Below, in pieces: positions 25,502-33,967 of a DNA stretch of 64,000 nt. Every line of letters starts with the position of its first letter. The stretch's first letter is position 1. The notes beneath the pieces are model-generated. The model saw nothing but the letters and a program-made list of their open reading frames with translations. It ran no database searches and was not told the origin of the DNA. The DNA is from Roseomonas alba (GTDB lineage: Bacteria > Pseudomonadota > Alphaproteobacteria > Acetobacterales > Acetobacteraceae), in NCBI RefSeq assembly GCF_019430885.1, contig NZ_JAHYBZ010000006.1, positions 1-64,000 on the forward strand, given 5' to 3'. The position numbers and the translations under genes are program-made.

Positions 25502-26035
25502 ATGACCGCGATGACCAGTTTCACCGACCGGCACAATCGGACCTACAAGACCTATCAGCAGAAAACGCAGGTCACCTGCGGGCCGGCCTGCTGCCTGATC
25601 ATGTGGGCCAATGTCTACCACGCCGATCCGATCGCCGATGAAGGCGGGGTGATCGGCCTGTCCAAGGCGTATCCCAAGCCGTGGAACGCCTCGACCGGGG
25701 CAGAGATCAACAACCTCTCCGGCGTGCTGCGCAGCATGGCCGTGCCGAACCAGGTCGAGACCTATTCAGCCACGGGCGACCTGCGGGCGGCGCTGCATCA
25801 GCGGGTGCATTACGGCAAGCCGGCGCTCGCCTTCGCGGAATGGGAAGTCGATGCCGCAGTGGTCGGGCACTTCGTCGTGGTCGGCTACGCCGATGCCCGC
25901 GCCGATCAGTGGACGATCCTTGACCCGATGAACGGGCCGCAGGAGACGACGGGGATCCCGGCCTACTATCCCATCACGGATGACGCGGATCCCCCGGTGC
26001 TGCGGTTCACAGGGGCGGTGGCGTTCGTGATCTGA
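25502..26035 (+). CDS. C39-like/papain-like cysteine peptidase domain protein
   Basis: A 177-residue protein with the order Cys 26 (QVTCGPACCLIMW), His 123 (VVGHFVVVGYA) and Asp 141 (TILDPMNG), the arrangement of the C39-like papain fold. There is no transporter, no signal peptide and no leader-peptide substrate gene next to it, so it is not a standard bacteriocin-processing ABC peptidase. GAAAGG lies about 6 bases before the ATG at 25502; a second ATG is at 25511. Together with the C58-like gene 1.4 kb away it makes an unusual local pair. Role unknown. Confidence 0.6.
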   Translation: MTAMTSFTDRHNRTYKTYQQKTQVTCGPACCLIMWANVYHADPIADEGGVIGLSKAYPKPWNASTGAEINNLSGVLRSMAVPNQVETYSATGDLRAALHQRVHYGKPALAFAEWEVDAAVVGHFVVVGYADARADQWTILDPMNGPQETTGIPAYYPITDDADPPVLRFTGAVAFVI

Positions 26036-26050
26036 GCCGGCAAGGGCCCT

Positions 26051-26333
26051 GGAGCGGGGCTTCGCCCCTCTCCGCACCTTAGTGCAGTGCCGCCAAGCCC
26101 ACCAAAGGCCACAGGGTCTTTGGAAACCTTGACCTGGTGCCAGACACGGTTGTCCGTCGCACCTACAGAGCGGCCTGCCGCGTCCGGCGATTGGAAGCCA
26201 TCAGCCTGTTGGGCGCGAGAGCCTGATGGGACGCTCAGCACGCCAGCGATGCTCGGTGCCAAGTAACGGTTTCCAAAGGCCCTGTGGCCTTTGGTGGGGT
26301 GGGGCTCCGGGGAGGGGCAAGGCCCCTCCCCGG
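26051..26333. repeat. Family-1 structured intergenic element, copy 5 (double-ended)
   Basis: Fills the 325-bp gap between two convergent genes. The left module reads + from 16 bases after the C39-like gene stop: GGAGCGGGGC/GCCCCTCTCC hairpin with one mismatch (26051-26073), then CCAAAGGCC-ACAG-GGTCTTTGG (26102-26123, one G-U pair). The right module reads minus from 28 bases after the DadA-like stop: CCGGGGAGGGGC/GCCCCTCCCCGG (26307-26333) and CCAAAGGCC/GGCCTTTGG (26273-26294). Each convergent gene thus has its own copy of the same module. Confidence 0.7.
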
Positions 26334-26360
26334 TCCGCCCGCGCCGCGTCTGCGCGCGCG

Positions 26361-27620
26361 TCAGAACCGCTCTGCCCGGAACGGCGCGAAGTCGAAGTTC
26401 GGCCGTTCCCCAGCCATCGCCGATGCGATCAGCGCCCCGGTCGGTGCCGACCCGGTCAGGCCGAGATGCCCGTGCCCGAAGGCGCACCACACCCCCTGCC
26501 AGTCGCGCAGCGGGCCGAGCACCGGCACGCTGTCCGGCAGACACGGGCGGTGGCCCATCCAGCTCGTCGCGCCGTCGGTACGCACATCGGGGAAGACGGC
26601 GCGCAGATCGCCGAGCAGCAGTTGCGCACGCGCCTCGTTGGGCGGCGCGTCGAGGCCGGCGATCTCGACCGACCCGGCGACGCGCAGCCCGTCCTCCATC
26701 GGGGAGATGAACACCTTGCGGTCGGCGGGCGACAGCACGCGGCCCGGCGTCACGCCGGCGTCCGGCAGCATCATGTGGTAACCGCGCTGGGTCTCCAGCG
26801 GCACTTTCACGCCGAGGGACGCCAGCAGCCGCGCGGACCAGGCGCCGGCGGCGAGCACGACCTGGTCGGCGGGGATCACGCCGGCCCCGGTTTCCACGCC
26901 GGTCACGCGACGGCCATCGGTGCGGATGGCGCGGACCTCGGCGGCGCGAACCTCGCCGCCCTGGCGCTGCACGCCGCGGGCGACGACCTCGGCGAAGCGG
27001 GCGGGGTTCACGCTCGATCCGTGGTCGGGGAGGTACACGCCGCGGGTGTAGGCAGGCGAGACCGCCGGTTCCAGGGCGGCCAGCGCGGCGCGGTCCAGCA
27101 CCTCCATGCGCAGGCCATGGCGGCGGCGCAGGTCGAGACCCGCCTTGTCCTTCGCCATCTGCGCGTCGTCGCGATAGAGGTAGATCTGGCCCGCCTCGCG
27201 GATCAGTTCGGGCGCGCCCTCGGCGGTGACGATCTCCTTGTGCCGTTCCAGCGTGCCGAAGAACAGCGAGGCCAGCGCCGTCGCGGCCGCCTCCACCTGC
27301 GGGGTACGCGCCGAGGCCACGAAGCGCAGCAGCCAGGGGGCGGCCTTCAGCCAGTAGCGCATCGGGATGTGCAGGGCGCCAGCCGGGTCCATCATCATCC
27401 CCGGCACCTGCTTCAGGATGCCCGGCATGGCGAGCGGCGCGACCGAGCCGTGGCTGATCGCTCCGGCGTTGCCCGACGAGGCCGCGCCGGCCTTGCCCGC
27501 CTCCAGCACCAGGGGTCGCAGCCCGCGCTTCGCCAGGTGCCAGGCCACGCAGAGCCCGACGATGCCGCCGCCGATCACGACGATGCGCGGCGAGTCCGAT
27601 GCTGAATCCATGCGCGCCAT
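26361..27620 (-). CDS. D-amino-acid dehydrogenase-like FAD oxidoreductase
   Basis: A 419-residue DAO-family flavoprotein similar to DadA: IVVIGGGIVGLCVAWHLAKRG near the N-terminus, SSGNAGAISHGSVAP, and the C-terminal FGHGHLGLTGSAPTGALIA. In DadA-type enzymes electrons from D-amino acid oxidation enter the quinone pool. Two Met codons (27620 and 27611) are equally reasonable starts; the longer in-frame extension to 27776 would be Arg/Pro-rich and is rejected. It is divergent from a SnoaL-like gene. Confidence 0.85.
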   Translation of the reverse strand: MARMDSASDSPRIVVIGGGIVGLCVAWHLAKRGLRPLVLEAGKAGAASSGNAGAISHGSVAPLAMPGILKQVPGMMMDPAGALHIPMRYWLKAAPWLLRFVASARTPQVEAAATALASLFFGTLERHKEIVTAEGAPELIREAGQIYLYRDDAQMAKDKAGLDLRRRHGLRMEVLDRAALAALEPAVSPAYTRGVYLPDHGSSVNPARFAEVVARGVQRQGGEVRAAEVRAIRTDGRRVTGVETGAGVIPADQVVLAAGAWSARLLASLGVKVPLETQRGYHMMLPDAGVTPGRVLSPADRKVFISPMEDGLRVAGSVEIAGLDAPPNEARAQLLLGDLRAVFPDVRTDGATSWMGHRPCLPDSVPVLGPLRDWQGVWCAFGHGHLGLTGSAPTGALIASAMAGERPNFDFAPFRAERF

Positions 27621-27750
27621 GCTGCCCCGGCGCGGCCCGGCGCGGAAGGCCACGCGGCGAGGGATGGTCCCACCTGCCCGACGAATTGGCTTGATCCCCG
27701 GCCTTGGTCCGCTCGATCTTCCGATAACGAAACAACGGGAGGGCAGACCG

Positions 27751-28164
27751 ATGGCCGAGGACGCGACGGGGCGCAACCGCGCCCGGGTGGAGGCACTCTA
27801 TGCCGCCTATCTGGCCGGCGACATGCCGGTCGTGCTGGAGGCGATGGACCACGATGTCCGCTGGATCTCCGGCGAGCCGAATTCCGCTGCGCCCTGGTCC
27901 GGCGAGCGACACGGGCGGGAGGGCGTGCGCGCCTTCTTCGACACGCTCCGCGCCGAATGCCGCATCCTCGACTATCGCATCGGCGCCATGATCGTCGATG
28001 GCGACCGGGCGGCCGTAACCGCCACCGTGCGCGCCCGCTTCCATCGCAATGGCGAGGAGCTGGAAGTCGACAAGGTGGATGTCATGCGCCTGCGCGACGG
28101 CCAGATCGTCGAGTTCCGCGAGTACTACGACACCAGCGTCATCGCCGCGGCGTGTGCGGCATAA
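27751..28164 (+). CDS. SnoaL-like/NTF2-fold protein
   Basis: A 137-residue protein with the alpha+beta barrel pattern of the NTF2/SnoaL-like superfamily: an N-terminal helix pair ending VEALYAAYLAGDMPVVLEAM, HDVRWISGEP, a GREGVRAFFDTL helix, and a C-terminal GQIVEFREYYDTS strand. Such proteins are small hydrolases/isomerases or of unknown role. An excellent RBS (CGGGAGGG) precedes the ATG at 27751. Confidence 0.8.
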   Translation: MAEDATGRNRARVEALYAAYLAGDMPVVLEAMDHDVRWISGEPNSAAPWSGERHGREGVRAFFDTLRAECRILDYRIGAMIVDGDRAAVTATVRARFHRNGEELEVDKVDVMRLRDGQIVEFREYYDTSVIAAACAA

Positions 28165-28261
28165 GGCATTTCCGCACGCCCGCAGACGGATGGACGCTTG
28201 CGCACCGGCATCGCCGACGCTTCTGCTCTGTCCGATTCATCAGACGGGGCGGACGCAGCCC

Positions 28262-28935
28262 ATGGATGAGGTAGCCAGGATCAATCGCGAGGGCTGGGAC
28301 CGGCGCTGGCCGCGGCCGGCGCCCATGTGACGGTGTTCGACGCATCGCCCCGGCAACTGGCCCAGGACGACATGGTCGCCCACCGGGACGGCTTGGCCCT
28401 GACCACCCGGGAGGGGCCGATGCACGATCTGTCCTGTTTCCCGGATGGCCGCTTCGACCTCGTCTTCCATCCCACCTCGAACTGTTACGCGCCGGAGGTC
28501 GAGCCGGTCTGGCGGGAGTGCTTCAGGGTTCTCCGGCCCGGCGGAGCACTGCTCGCCGGATTCATGAACCCGGATGTCTACATCTTCGATGACGGGGCGC
28601 AGGAACGGGGCAGCCTCGTCGTGCGGCATCCCCTGCCCTATGCCGATGTCATCGATCTGCCGACGGAGGAGTTGCAGCGCCTGCTCGAGCGAACGCATCT
28701 CATGGAGTTCAGCCACTCGCTGGAGACGCAGATCGGAGGGCAACTCAAGGCCGGCTTCCTGCTGACCCACCTGTTCGAGGACCGGGATTGCGGGCCGCCC
28801 GGCACCGGGCGATCCCGCTACATGCCGCCCCACATCGCCCGGGGCCGTGAAACCCAGAGGCTAGAGCCGCTGTCGCGATCCAAGGCGGGCGGAAGCGCCT
28901 CTAGTCCCGGATATCCGTGCGGAACACCTTGCTGA
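28262..28935 (+). pseudogene. SAM-dependent methyltransferase, broken by internal deletion and frameshift
   Basis: The start (ATG 28262, MDEVARINREGWDRR) and the body (ALAAAGAHVTVFDASP onward) both look like one family of class I SAM-dependent methyltransferases, but they lie in different frames and are joined near 28300-28305. From memory of the family roughly 70 residues should lie between them, including motif I with the Gly-rich SAM-binding loop; these are missing. The first frame stops at 28330. The second has no start except a GTG at 28327 inside the Rossmann strand. The remaining C-terminal part (RVLRPGGALLAGFMNP, IGGQLKAGFLLTHLFEDR) is well preserved, so decay looks recent. Confidence 0.75.
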
Positions 28936-29278
28936 CGATCTTCCAGCCCTGCTGCGTCTTCAGCAGCACCAGGTAGTCGGTGAAGTAGCGCGGCGGGATC
29001 TGGCAGGCGACCTTGGCGAGCGCCGTCTCCGGTCCCGACTGGTCGATCATCAGGATGCGATCCTCCCGCGCCAGGCCCTTGGCCTTCGGGTTTTCGCGGG
29101 AGCGCACCCAGGCGAACCACTCCTCGCGCGGCAGGTCCTGCACCACGCCATCCTTGTCGGAATAAAGATGCGCACAGGGGTGGAAGGCGACGTCGAGCTT
29201 CGCCGCGTCGCCCTCATACAGCCCGTCGAAATAGGTGTGCAGCACGTCCTCGATGGCGGCGATGTCGGTGGTCGTCAT
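28901..29278 (-). CDS. Lumazine-binding-like NTF2-fold protein
   Basis: A 125-residue protein resembling the 'putative lumazine-binding' (NTF2-like) family: IEDVLHTYFDGLYEGDAAKLDVAFHP, a short WVRSRENPK segment and the C-terminal FTDYLVLLKTQQGWKIVSKVF. The real start is the ATG at 29278, since the longer frame to 29506 runs through the divergent gene's start. Its 3' end overlaps the tail of the methyltransferase pseudogene by 35 bases. Biochemical role unknown. Divergent from the Bug receptor gene. Confidence 0.75.
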   Translation of the reverse strand: MTTTDIAAIEDVLHTYFDGLYEGDAAKLDVAFHPCAHLYSDKDGVVQDLPREEWFAWVRSRENPKAKGLAREDRILMIDQSGPETALAKVACQIPPRYFTDYLVLLKTQQGWKIVSKVFRTDIRD

Positions 29279-29385
29279 GGCATTCCCTCCTGGCTCCGGC
29301 CCCATGATCGCGCGGATCGACACCGGTTTACAGGCACTCTGCGACGAGGGAATGTCATGGTCAAAAGCCCAGGGAACGAAACGCC

Positions 29386-30354
29386 ATGCCCTTCGCCCGC
29401 AGAACGCTTCTGCAATCGGCCGCACTTTTGGCCGTGCCCACGCCGCTTCTCGCGCAGGGAAGCTGGCCGTCGCGCCCTGTCCGAATCGTCGTGCCCTACG
29501 CGGCATCGGGCGGCACGGACCTGCTCTCCCGCGCCATCGCGGATGCGATGCGCACCTACCTCCCGCAACCCTTCGTGGTCGAGAACCGCGCCGGCGCGGC
29601 CGGGGTGGTCGGCTCGGAAGCCGTCATGCGCGCCGAGCCCGATGGCTACACGCTGCTGGTGGTGGTCTCGACCCATGTGATGAACCGCTACTACCTGGCC
29701 TCCCTGCCCTTCGACCCGATCCGCGACTTCACGCCGATCGCCATGCTGTCGCGCAACAGCATGGTGCTGGTTGCCGGCAGCGGGCAGCCCTTCGACAGCC
29801 TGCGCGCCATGATTGACTATGCGAAGGCGCATCCCGGCCGCGTCGGCACCGGCAGCACCGAGGCGCTGTCCTCCTTCATCGGCCAGGAGCTCGCCCGCCG
29901 CGCGGGAGCGGAAATGCCCGACATCGCCTATCGCTCCGGCGGGCAGCTGATGAACGACATCGTCGCCGGCCACCTGCCCACCGGCTGGACCAGCACGGTC
30001 AGCGCCGGTCCGCACATGCAGACTGGCAAGGTGCGCGTGCTGGCCGTGGCCAACGCCGAACGCGCCGCGGCTGTCCCGGACGTGCCGACGGCACAGGAAC
30101 AGGGCATCGCCGAATTCGATTTCTCCGGCTGGGTCGCCATGCTCGCCCCGCCCCGCATGGACCCCGCCCTGGCCCGGACCATCTCGGCCGCCGTGCAGAA
30201 GGTCTTCGAAGACCCGGCCTTCCAGCAGCGCATCCTTGCCATGGGCGTGGAACGCGACTTCCGTCCTGCTCCCGCGCTGCTCGATGCCATGCAGCGCGAC
30301 GACCGCATCTGGGCCGCCGCCGCTGAGGCCGGCCACATCCGTCCGCAGCAATAG
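29386..30354 (+). CDS. Bug-family tripartite tricarboxylate transporter receptor (1)
   Basis: A 322-residue periplasmic solute receptor of the TctC/Bug family. N-terminal signal MPFARRTLLQSAALLAVPTPLLAQG (twin Arg, cleavage near LLAQ). Family features: WPSRPVRIVVPYAASGGTD, VENRAGAAGVVGSEAV and a DGYTLLVV turn. It normally feeds TctA/TctB, but neither is in this window. It is the first gene of a run with the PEP-mutase-family and haloacid-dehalogenase genes, implying uptake of an organic acid that these process. Confidence 0.9.
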   Translation: MPFARRTLLQSAALLAVPTPLLAQGSWPSRPVRIVVPYAASGGTDLLSRAIADAMRTYLPQPFVVENRAGAAGVVGSEAVMRAEPDGYTLLVVVSTHVMNRYYLASLPFDPIRDFTPIAMLSRNSMVLVAGSGQPFDSLRAMIDYAKAHPGRVGTGSTEALSSFIGQELARRAGAEMPDIAYRSGGQLMNDIVAGHLPTGWTSTVSAGPHMQTGKVRVLAVANAERAAAVPDVPTAQEQGIAEFDFSGWVAMLAPPRMDPALARTISAAVQKVFEDPAFQQRILAMGVERDFRPAPALLDAMQRDDRIWAAAAEAGHIRPQQ

Positions 30355-30365
30355 GATCCGCCACC

Positions 30366-31244
30366 ATGGCCAATCCCGCCCTTCGCCAAACCTTCGCGCA
30401 GAAGAAGTTCGTCGTCGCCCCCGGCATCTTCGACATGATCTCGGCCAAGGTCGCAGACGGCATGGGCTTCGACTGCCTCTACGGCACCGGCTTCGGCACC
30501 GTCGCCTCCTCGCTCGGCGTCGCCGATGCCGGCATCGCGACCTATACCGACATGGTCGCCCGCATGGGGCAGATGGCGCGCGGGGTGAGGACGCCGGTGA
30601 TCGCCGATGCCGATACCGGCTATGGCGGGCTGCTGAACGTGCGCCACACGGTGATGGGGTATGAGGCAGCCGGTATCTCGGGCATCCAGCTCGAGGATCA
30701 GGAGATGCCGAAGAAATGCGGCCACACCCCCGGCCGCCGCGTCATCCCCGCCGAGGAGATGGTGCTGAAGATCAAGGTCGCCGCCGAAGCCCGCCAGAGC
30801 CCCGACTTCCTGATCGTCGCGCGGACCGATGCACGCACAACCCTCGGCCTCGAGGAAGCGATCCGGCGCGGCCGCATGATGGGCGATGCCGGCGCCGACA
30901 TCGTCTTCATCGAGAGCCCCGAGAGTGAGGCCGAGATGCGCGCGATCGGCAAGGCGATCGACAAGCCGCTGCTGGCCAATATGGTCGAAGGCGGTCGCAC
31001 CCCGATCCTGCCTGCCGCCACGCTCAAGGAGATCGGCTACGCCATGGCCATCTATCCGGCGATCGGCTTCCTGGCCGTCGCGGCGGCGCTGGAACGCGTC
31101 TATGGCCACCTGAAGACGGAAGGAGACAGCCTTGCAATCGGTGAATCCTATGGCTTCAAGCGCATGACGGAGTTGATGGGCTTCCCGGAGGTCTGGGACT
31201 TCGAGACCCGCTGGGCGCAACAGCCGGCGAGGGCCGCGGAATGA
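30366..31244 (+). CDS. Isocitrate lyase/PEP mutase family protein
   Basis: A 292-residue TIM-barrel enzyme of the isocitrate lyase/phosphoenolpyruvate mutase superfamily, 11 bases downstream of the Bug receptor. The catalytic loop reads EDQEMPKKCGH (KKCGH as in 2-methylisocitrate lyase and related C-C lyases rather than phosphonate mutases). Mg-binding context is VIADADTGYGG. Likely cleaves a 2-hydroxy- or dicarboxylate to pyruvate or oxaloacetate derivatives. Its end overlaps the next gene by 4 bases (ATGA). Confidence 0.87.
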   Translation: MANPALRQTFAQKKFVVAPGIFDMISAKVADGMGFDCLYGTGFGTVASSLGVADAGIATYTDMVARMGQMARGVRTPVIADADTGYGGLLNVRHTVMGYEAAGISGIQLEDQEMPKKCGHTPGRRVIPAEEMVLKIKVAAEARQSPDFLIVARTDARTTLGLEEAIRRGRMMGDAGADIVFIESPESEAEMRAIGKAIDKPLLANMVEGGRTPILPAATLKEIGYAMAIYPAIGFLAVAAALERVYGHLKTEGDSLAIGESYGFKRMTELMGFPEVWDFETRWAQQPARAAE

Positions 31245-31966
31245 CCGCCCTTCCCGGCGTCAAGGCGCTCGTCTTCGACACCTTCGGCACCGTCGTCGAC
31301 TGGCGCAGCGGAATCGCGCGCGATGCCAGGACCTTCCTCGCGCGCCATGGCCGCGGCGATGCCGATCCGGTCGCCTTCGCCGATGCCTGGCGCAAGCGCT
31401 ACCAGCCGGCGATGGAGGCGGTGCGCTCCGGACGCCGTCCCTTCACGCGCCTCGACGTGCTGCACCGGGAGAACCTGGACGGCGTTCTCACGGATCATGG
31501 CCTCGACCCGGCCGGCATCGCGGCGGAGGAGCTCGACTGGCTGAACCGCGCCTGGCACCGGCTCGATCCCTGGCCGGACGCCATTCCGGGCCTGCTGCGG
31601 CTGCGCGCGAAGCACTTCCTCGCGCCGCTGTCGAACGGAAACATCCTGCTGCTCGCCAACATGGCCAAGCGCGCGGGCATTCCCTGGGATGCGGTGCTCG
31701 GGGCCGAGGCGGCCCAGGCCTACAAGCCGCAACCCGAGGCGTATCTGCGCACGGCCGAGATCCTCGGCCTGCAGCCGGGCGAGGTAGCGCTGGTCGCCGC
31801 GCATAATGGCGACCTCGCCGCGGCGCGCCGGTCGGGGCTGAAGACCGCCTTCGTCCTGCGCCCCACCGAGCACGGCCCGAACCAGACCACCGACCTCGGC
31901 GCCGCGCAGGAGTGGGAGGTCGTGACGGACTCCTTCGAGGATCTGGCCGACCGCCTCGGCTGCTGA
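31241..31966 (+). CDS. Haloacid dehalogenase type II (HAD superfamily)
   Basis: A 241-residue HAD hydrolase with nucleophile Asp 13 (VFDTFGTVVDW), motif II Ser in PLSNGN, Lys in AYKPQPEAYL and acidic motif AAHNGDLAAA. The pattern fits L-2-haloacid dehalogenases, which replace a halogen on 2-haloalkanoic acids with hydroxyl. It starts inside the previous stop (ATGA overlap), so it is translationally coupled to the PEP-mutase-family gene. It ends 10 bases before the convergent Bug gene. Confidence 0.85.
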   Translation: MTALPGVKALVFDTFGTVVDWRSGIARDARTFLARHGRGDADPVAFADAWRKRYQPAMEAVRSGRRPFTRLDVLHRENLDGVLTDHGLDPAGIAAEELDWLNRAWHRLDPWPDAIPGLLRLRAKHFLAPLSNGNILLLANMAKRAGIPWDAVLGAEAAQAYKPQPEAYLRTAEILGLQPGEVALVAAHNGDLAAARRSGLKTAFVLRPTEHGPNQTTDLGAAQEWEVVTDSFEDLADRLGC

Positions 31967-31976
31967 CCGGGCCTGC

Positions 31977-32957
31977 CTACTCCGCGCGGATGTTCCCCTC
32001 GCGGATGACGGGCTCCCATTTCGCGGCCTCGGCGCGGATGAAGCTCGCGAAATCCTCCGGCGTGCCGGCGACGATCTGCGCCGCCTGCACGCGCTCGGTC
32101 TGTTCCTTCACCGACGGCGTGGTGATGATCGCGCGCAGCGCCCGGTTGGCGGCGAGCACGATGTCCTGCGGCATCCCCGCCGGCCCGACCACGCCATGCC
32201 AGGTGGCGGAGGAGAATCCGTCATAGGTCGCCGCGATGGTCGGCACGCCCGGCAAGGCGGGCACGACGTCGGCGGTGCTGACCGCGATGGCGCGCACCTT
32301 GTCCTCCCGGATGAAGGGCATGGCGGTCGAGACGGATGGGATGGTCCAGTCGGTCTCGCCGGCGATCACGCTGCGCATCACATCCGCGCCGCTGCGGTAA
32401 TGCACCGCCTGCCAGCGGATGCCGGCCCGCCGCGCCAGCAATTCGGCGCTCAGATGGCTGGCGTGGCCGACGCCGGGCGAGGCGTAGGTCATCTCCCCGT
32501 TCCGCCGCTTCGCGAGGTCGATCAGTTCCGGCACCGTTGCCGTCCCGAGACCCGGCCGCGTGACGATGACGAGCGGCAGGTTCACCAGGTGGATAATGGG
32601 GGAGAAGGCCGTCAGCGGATCGTAGCCCAGCCCCGGCTGCAGCATCTTGCCGATCGCATTGGCGCCGAGGTCCGCCATCATCAGCGTGTAGCCATCGGCC
32701 CGGCTGGTCGCGACGACGCCGCCCGCGATGGTGCCGCCGGCGCCTGAGCGGTTCTCCACCACCATGGGCTGGCCATTGGCCTGCTGGGGGAAGGCATTGG
32801 CGACGGTACGCGACAGCGTATCGACCGCGCCGCCGGCGCCGAAGGGCACCACCAGCCGCACCGGCCGGTCGGGCCAGGCGGATTGCGCCCGCACCGCGGC
32901 CGGCATGCCGGCCAGCGCCAGGGCAGACAGTGAGCGACGCGATAGGAGCAGGGTCAT
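31977..32957 (-). CDS. Bug-family tripartite tricarboxylate transporter receptor (2)
   Basis: A 326-residue Bug/TctC receptor: signal peptide through VRAQSAWP, then RPVRLVVPFGAGGAVDT, VVENRSGAGGTIAG, ADGYTLMMADLGAN and GVPTIAATYDGF. I chose the ATG at 32957 because it begins the signal peptide; the longer frame runs backwards through the divergent DUF1028 gene. No TctA/TctB partner is present. Ligand unknown. Confidence 0.9.
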   Translation of the reverse strand: MTLLLSRRSLSALALAGMPAAVRAQSAWPDRPVRLVVPFGAGGAVDTLSRTVANAFPQQANGQPMVVENRSGAGGTIAGGVVATSRADGYTLMMADLGANAIGKMLQPGLGYDPLTAFSPIIHLVNLPLVIVTRPGLGTATVPELIDLAKRRNGEMTYASPGVGHASHLSAELLARRAGIRWQAVHYRSGADVMRSVIAGETDWTIPSVSTAMPFIREDKVRAIAVSTADVVPALPGVPTIAATYDGFSSATWHGVVGPAGMPQDIVLAANRALRAIITTPSVKEQTERVQAAQIVAGTPEDFASFIRAEAAKWEPVIREGNIRAE

Positions 32958-33044
32958 GGCGGTGTACCTCCCGATTGATTTTCGTCCACATCGACGGCGC
33001 GGCGCGGCGCTGTCAACCTGAACCTGTTCCACGGAGCCCTTGCC

Positions 33045-33764
33045 ATGACCTGGTCCATCGTCGCGCGCGACCCCACCACCGGCGCCTTCGCCGTCGCCGT
33101 CACCACCTGCAATCTCGCGGTCGGCGCCTCCTGCCCCTTCCTGCGGACGGGCGTCGGCGCGGTGTCCACCCAGTCGATGAGCAACCGCTATCTCGGCCCC
33201 GCGGTGCTGGACGCGCTGGCGCGCGGGCTGCCGGCGGATCTGGCCCTGCGCTCCGCCCTGGCGGGCGATGAGGGCGAAGGGCTCCGGCAGATTCATGTGG
33301 TGGATGCGCAGGGCCGGGTCGCGGCGCATACCGGGGCGAATTGCGTGGAATGGTGCGGCAGCATCGCCGGCGAGAACTTCAGCGTCGCCGGCAACATGCT
33401 GGCGAATGGCCAGGTCGTCGCCGATAGCGCGGCGGTCTTCGCGCGGCGCAGCGACCTGCCCCTGCCCGAGCGCCTGATGGAAGCGCTGCATGCCGGCCAG
33501 GCCGCCGGTGGCGACCGACGCGGAAAGCAATCCGCCGCCCTGATGCTGACCACCACCGAGGACTTCCCCGACATCAACCTGCGCGTCGACGATCATCCCG
33601 AGCCGCTGGAAGAACTGTCCCGCCTGCTCGCGTTGTGGCGCGTCCAGGCTGAACCGTCCCAGCACACGCGCCCGTCCCGCGCCAACCCGGCCGGGTTGAT
33701 CGACCTCGACGCCATCGAGGCCGGCTGGCACGCACGGGGCATGGATCTGCGCTTCCGCCGCTGA
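33045..33764 (+). CDS. DUF1028 family protein
   Basis: A 239-residue DUF1028 protein, a family with an Ntn-hydrolase-like fold sometimes fused to peptidoglycan-binding domains. Features: TWSIVARDPTTGAFAVAVTT at the start, AVGASCPFLRTGVGAVSTQS, and VAGNMLANGQVV. In several proteobacteria these genes sit beside Bug receptors or amidases. The hydrolytic activity is unproven. It is divergent from the Bug gene and its stop is followed by a family-2 palindrome. Confidence 0.85.
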   Translation: MTWSIVARDPTTGAFAVAVTTCNLAVGASCPFLRTGVGAVSTQSMSNRYLGPAVLDALARGLPADLALRSALAGDEGEGLRQIHVVDAQGRVAAHTGANCVEWCGSIAGENFSVAGNMLANGQVVADSAAVFARRSDLPLPERLMEALHAGQAAGGDRRGKQSAALMLTTTEDFPDINLRVDDHPEPLEELSRLLALWRVQAEPSQHTRPSRANPAGLIDLDAIEAGWHARGMDLRFRR

Positions 33765-33780
33765 GAGACGCTTCGGGACG

Positions 33781-33867
33781 TCCGGCTCCGGCCCGCAGCC
33801 CCACCCGGCCACCCAGCGACAGTTTGCTGAATTGGGTGGACAGGTTGGGGCGCGGGCTGGTGCCGGA
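33781..33867. repeat. Family-2 long palindrome, copy C
   Basis: A clear long stem. The left arm from 33781 (TCCGGCTCCGGCCCGC, then the CCCCACCCGGCCACCCA part) pairs with the right arm ending at 33867 (TGGGTGG through GGTTGGGGC to CGGGCTGGTGCCGGA), about 35 bp with a few mismatches and a loop of about 17 bases (GCGACAGTTTGCTGAAT). A separate smaller stem, GGAAACGC/GCGTTTCC, follows at about 33872-33897. It lies between two + strand genes. Confidence 0.65.
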
Positions 33868-33967
33868 TACGGAAACGCGCCGTACAGGGCGTTTCCAGAC
33901 AGGCTCTTCGCCCCTTGCGCGCCGCGCGTCGCGGCGGCAGGGAAGGACGACACAGGAGGAACGCCGC

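Noticed and set aside
31977-33953. Single long Bug-receptor fusion protein of 658 residues
   Set aside because: The N-terminal half is antisense to the DUF1028 gene; a clean signal peptide starts at 32957.
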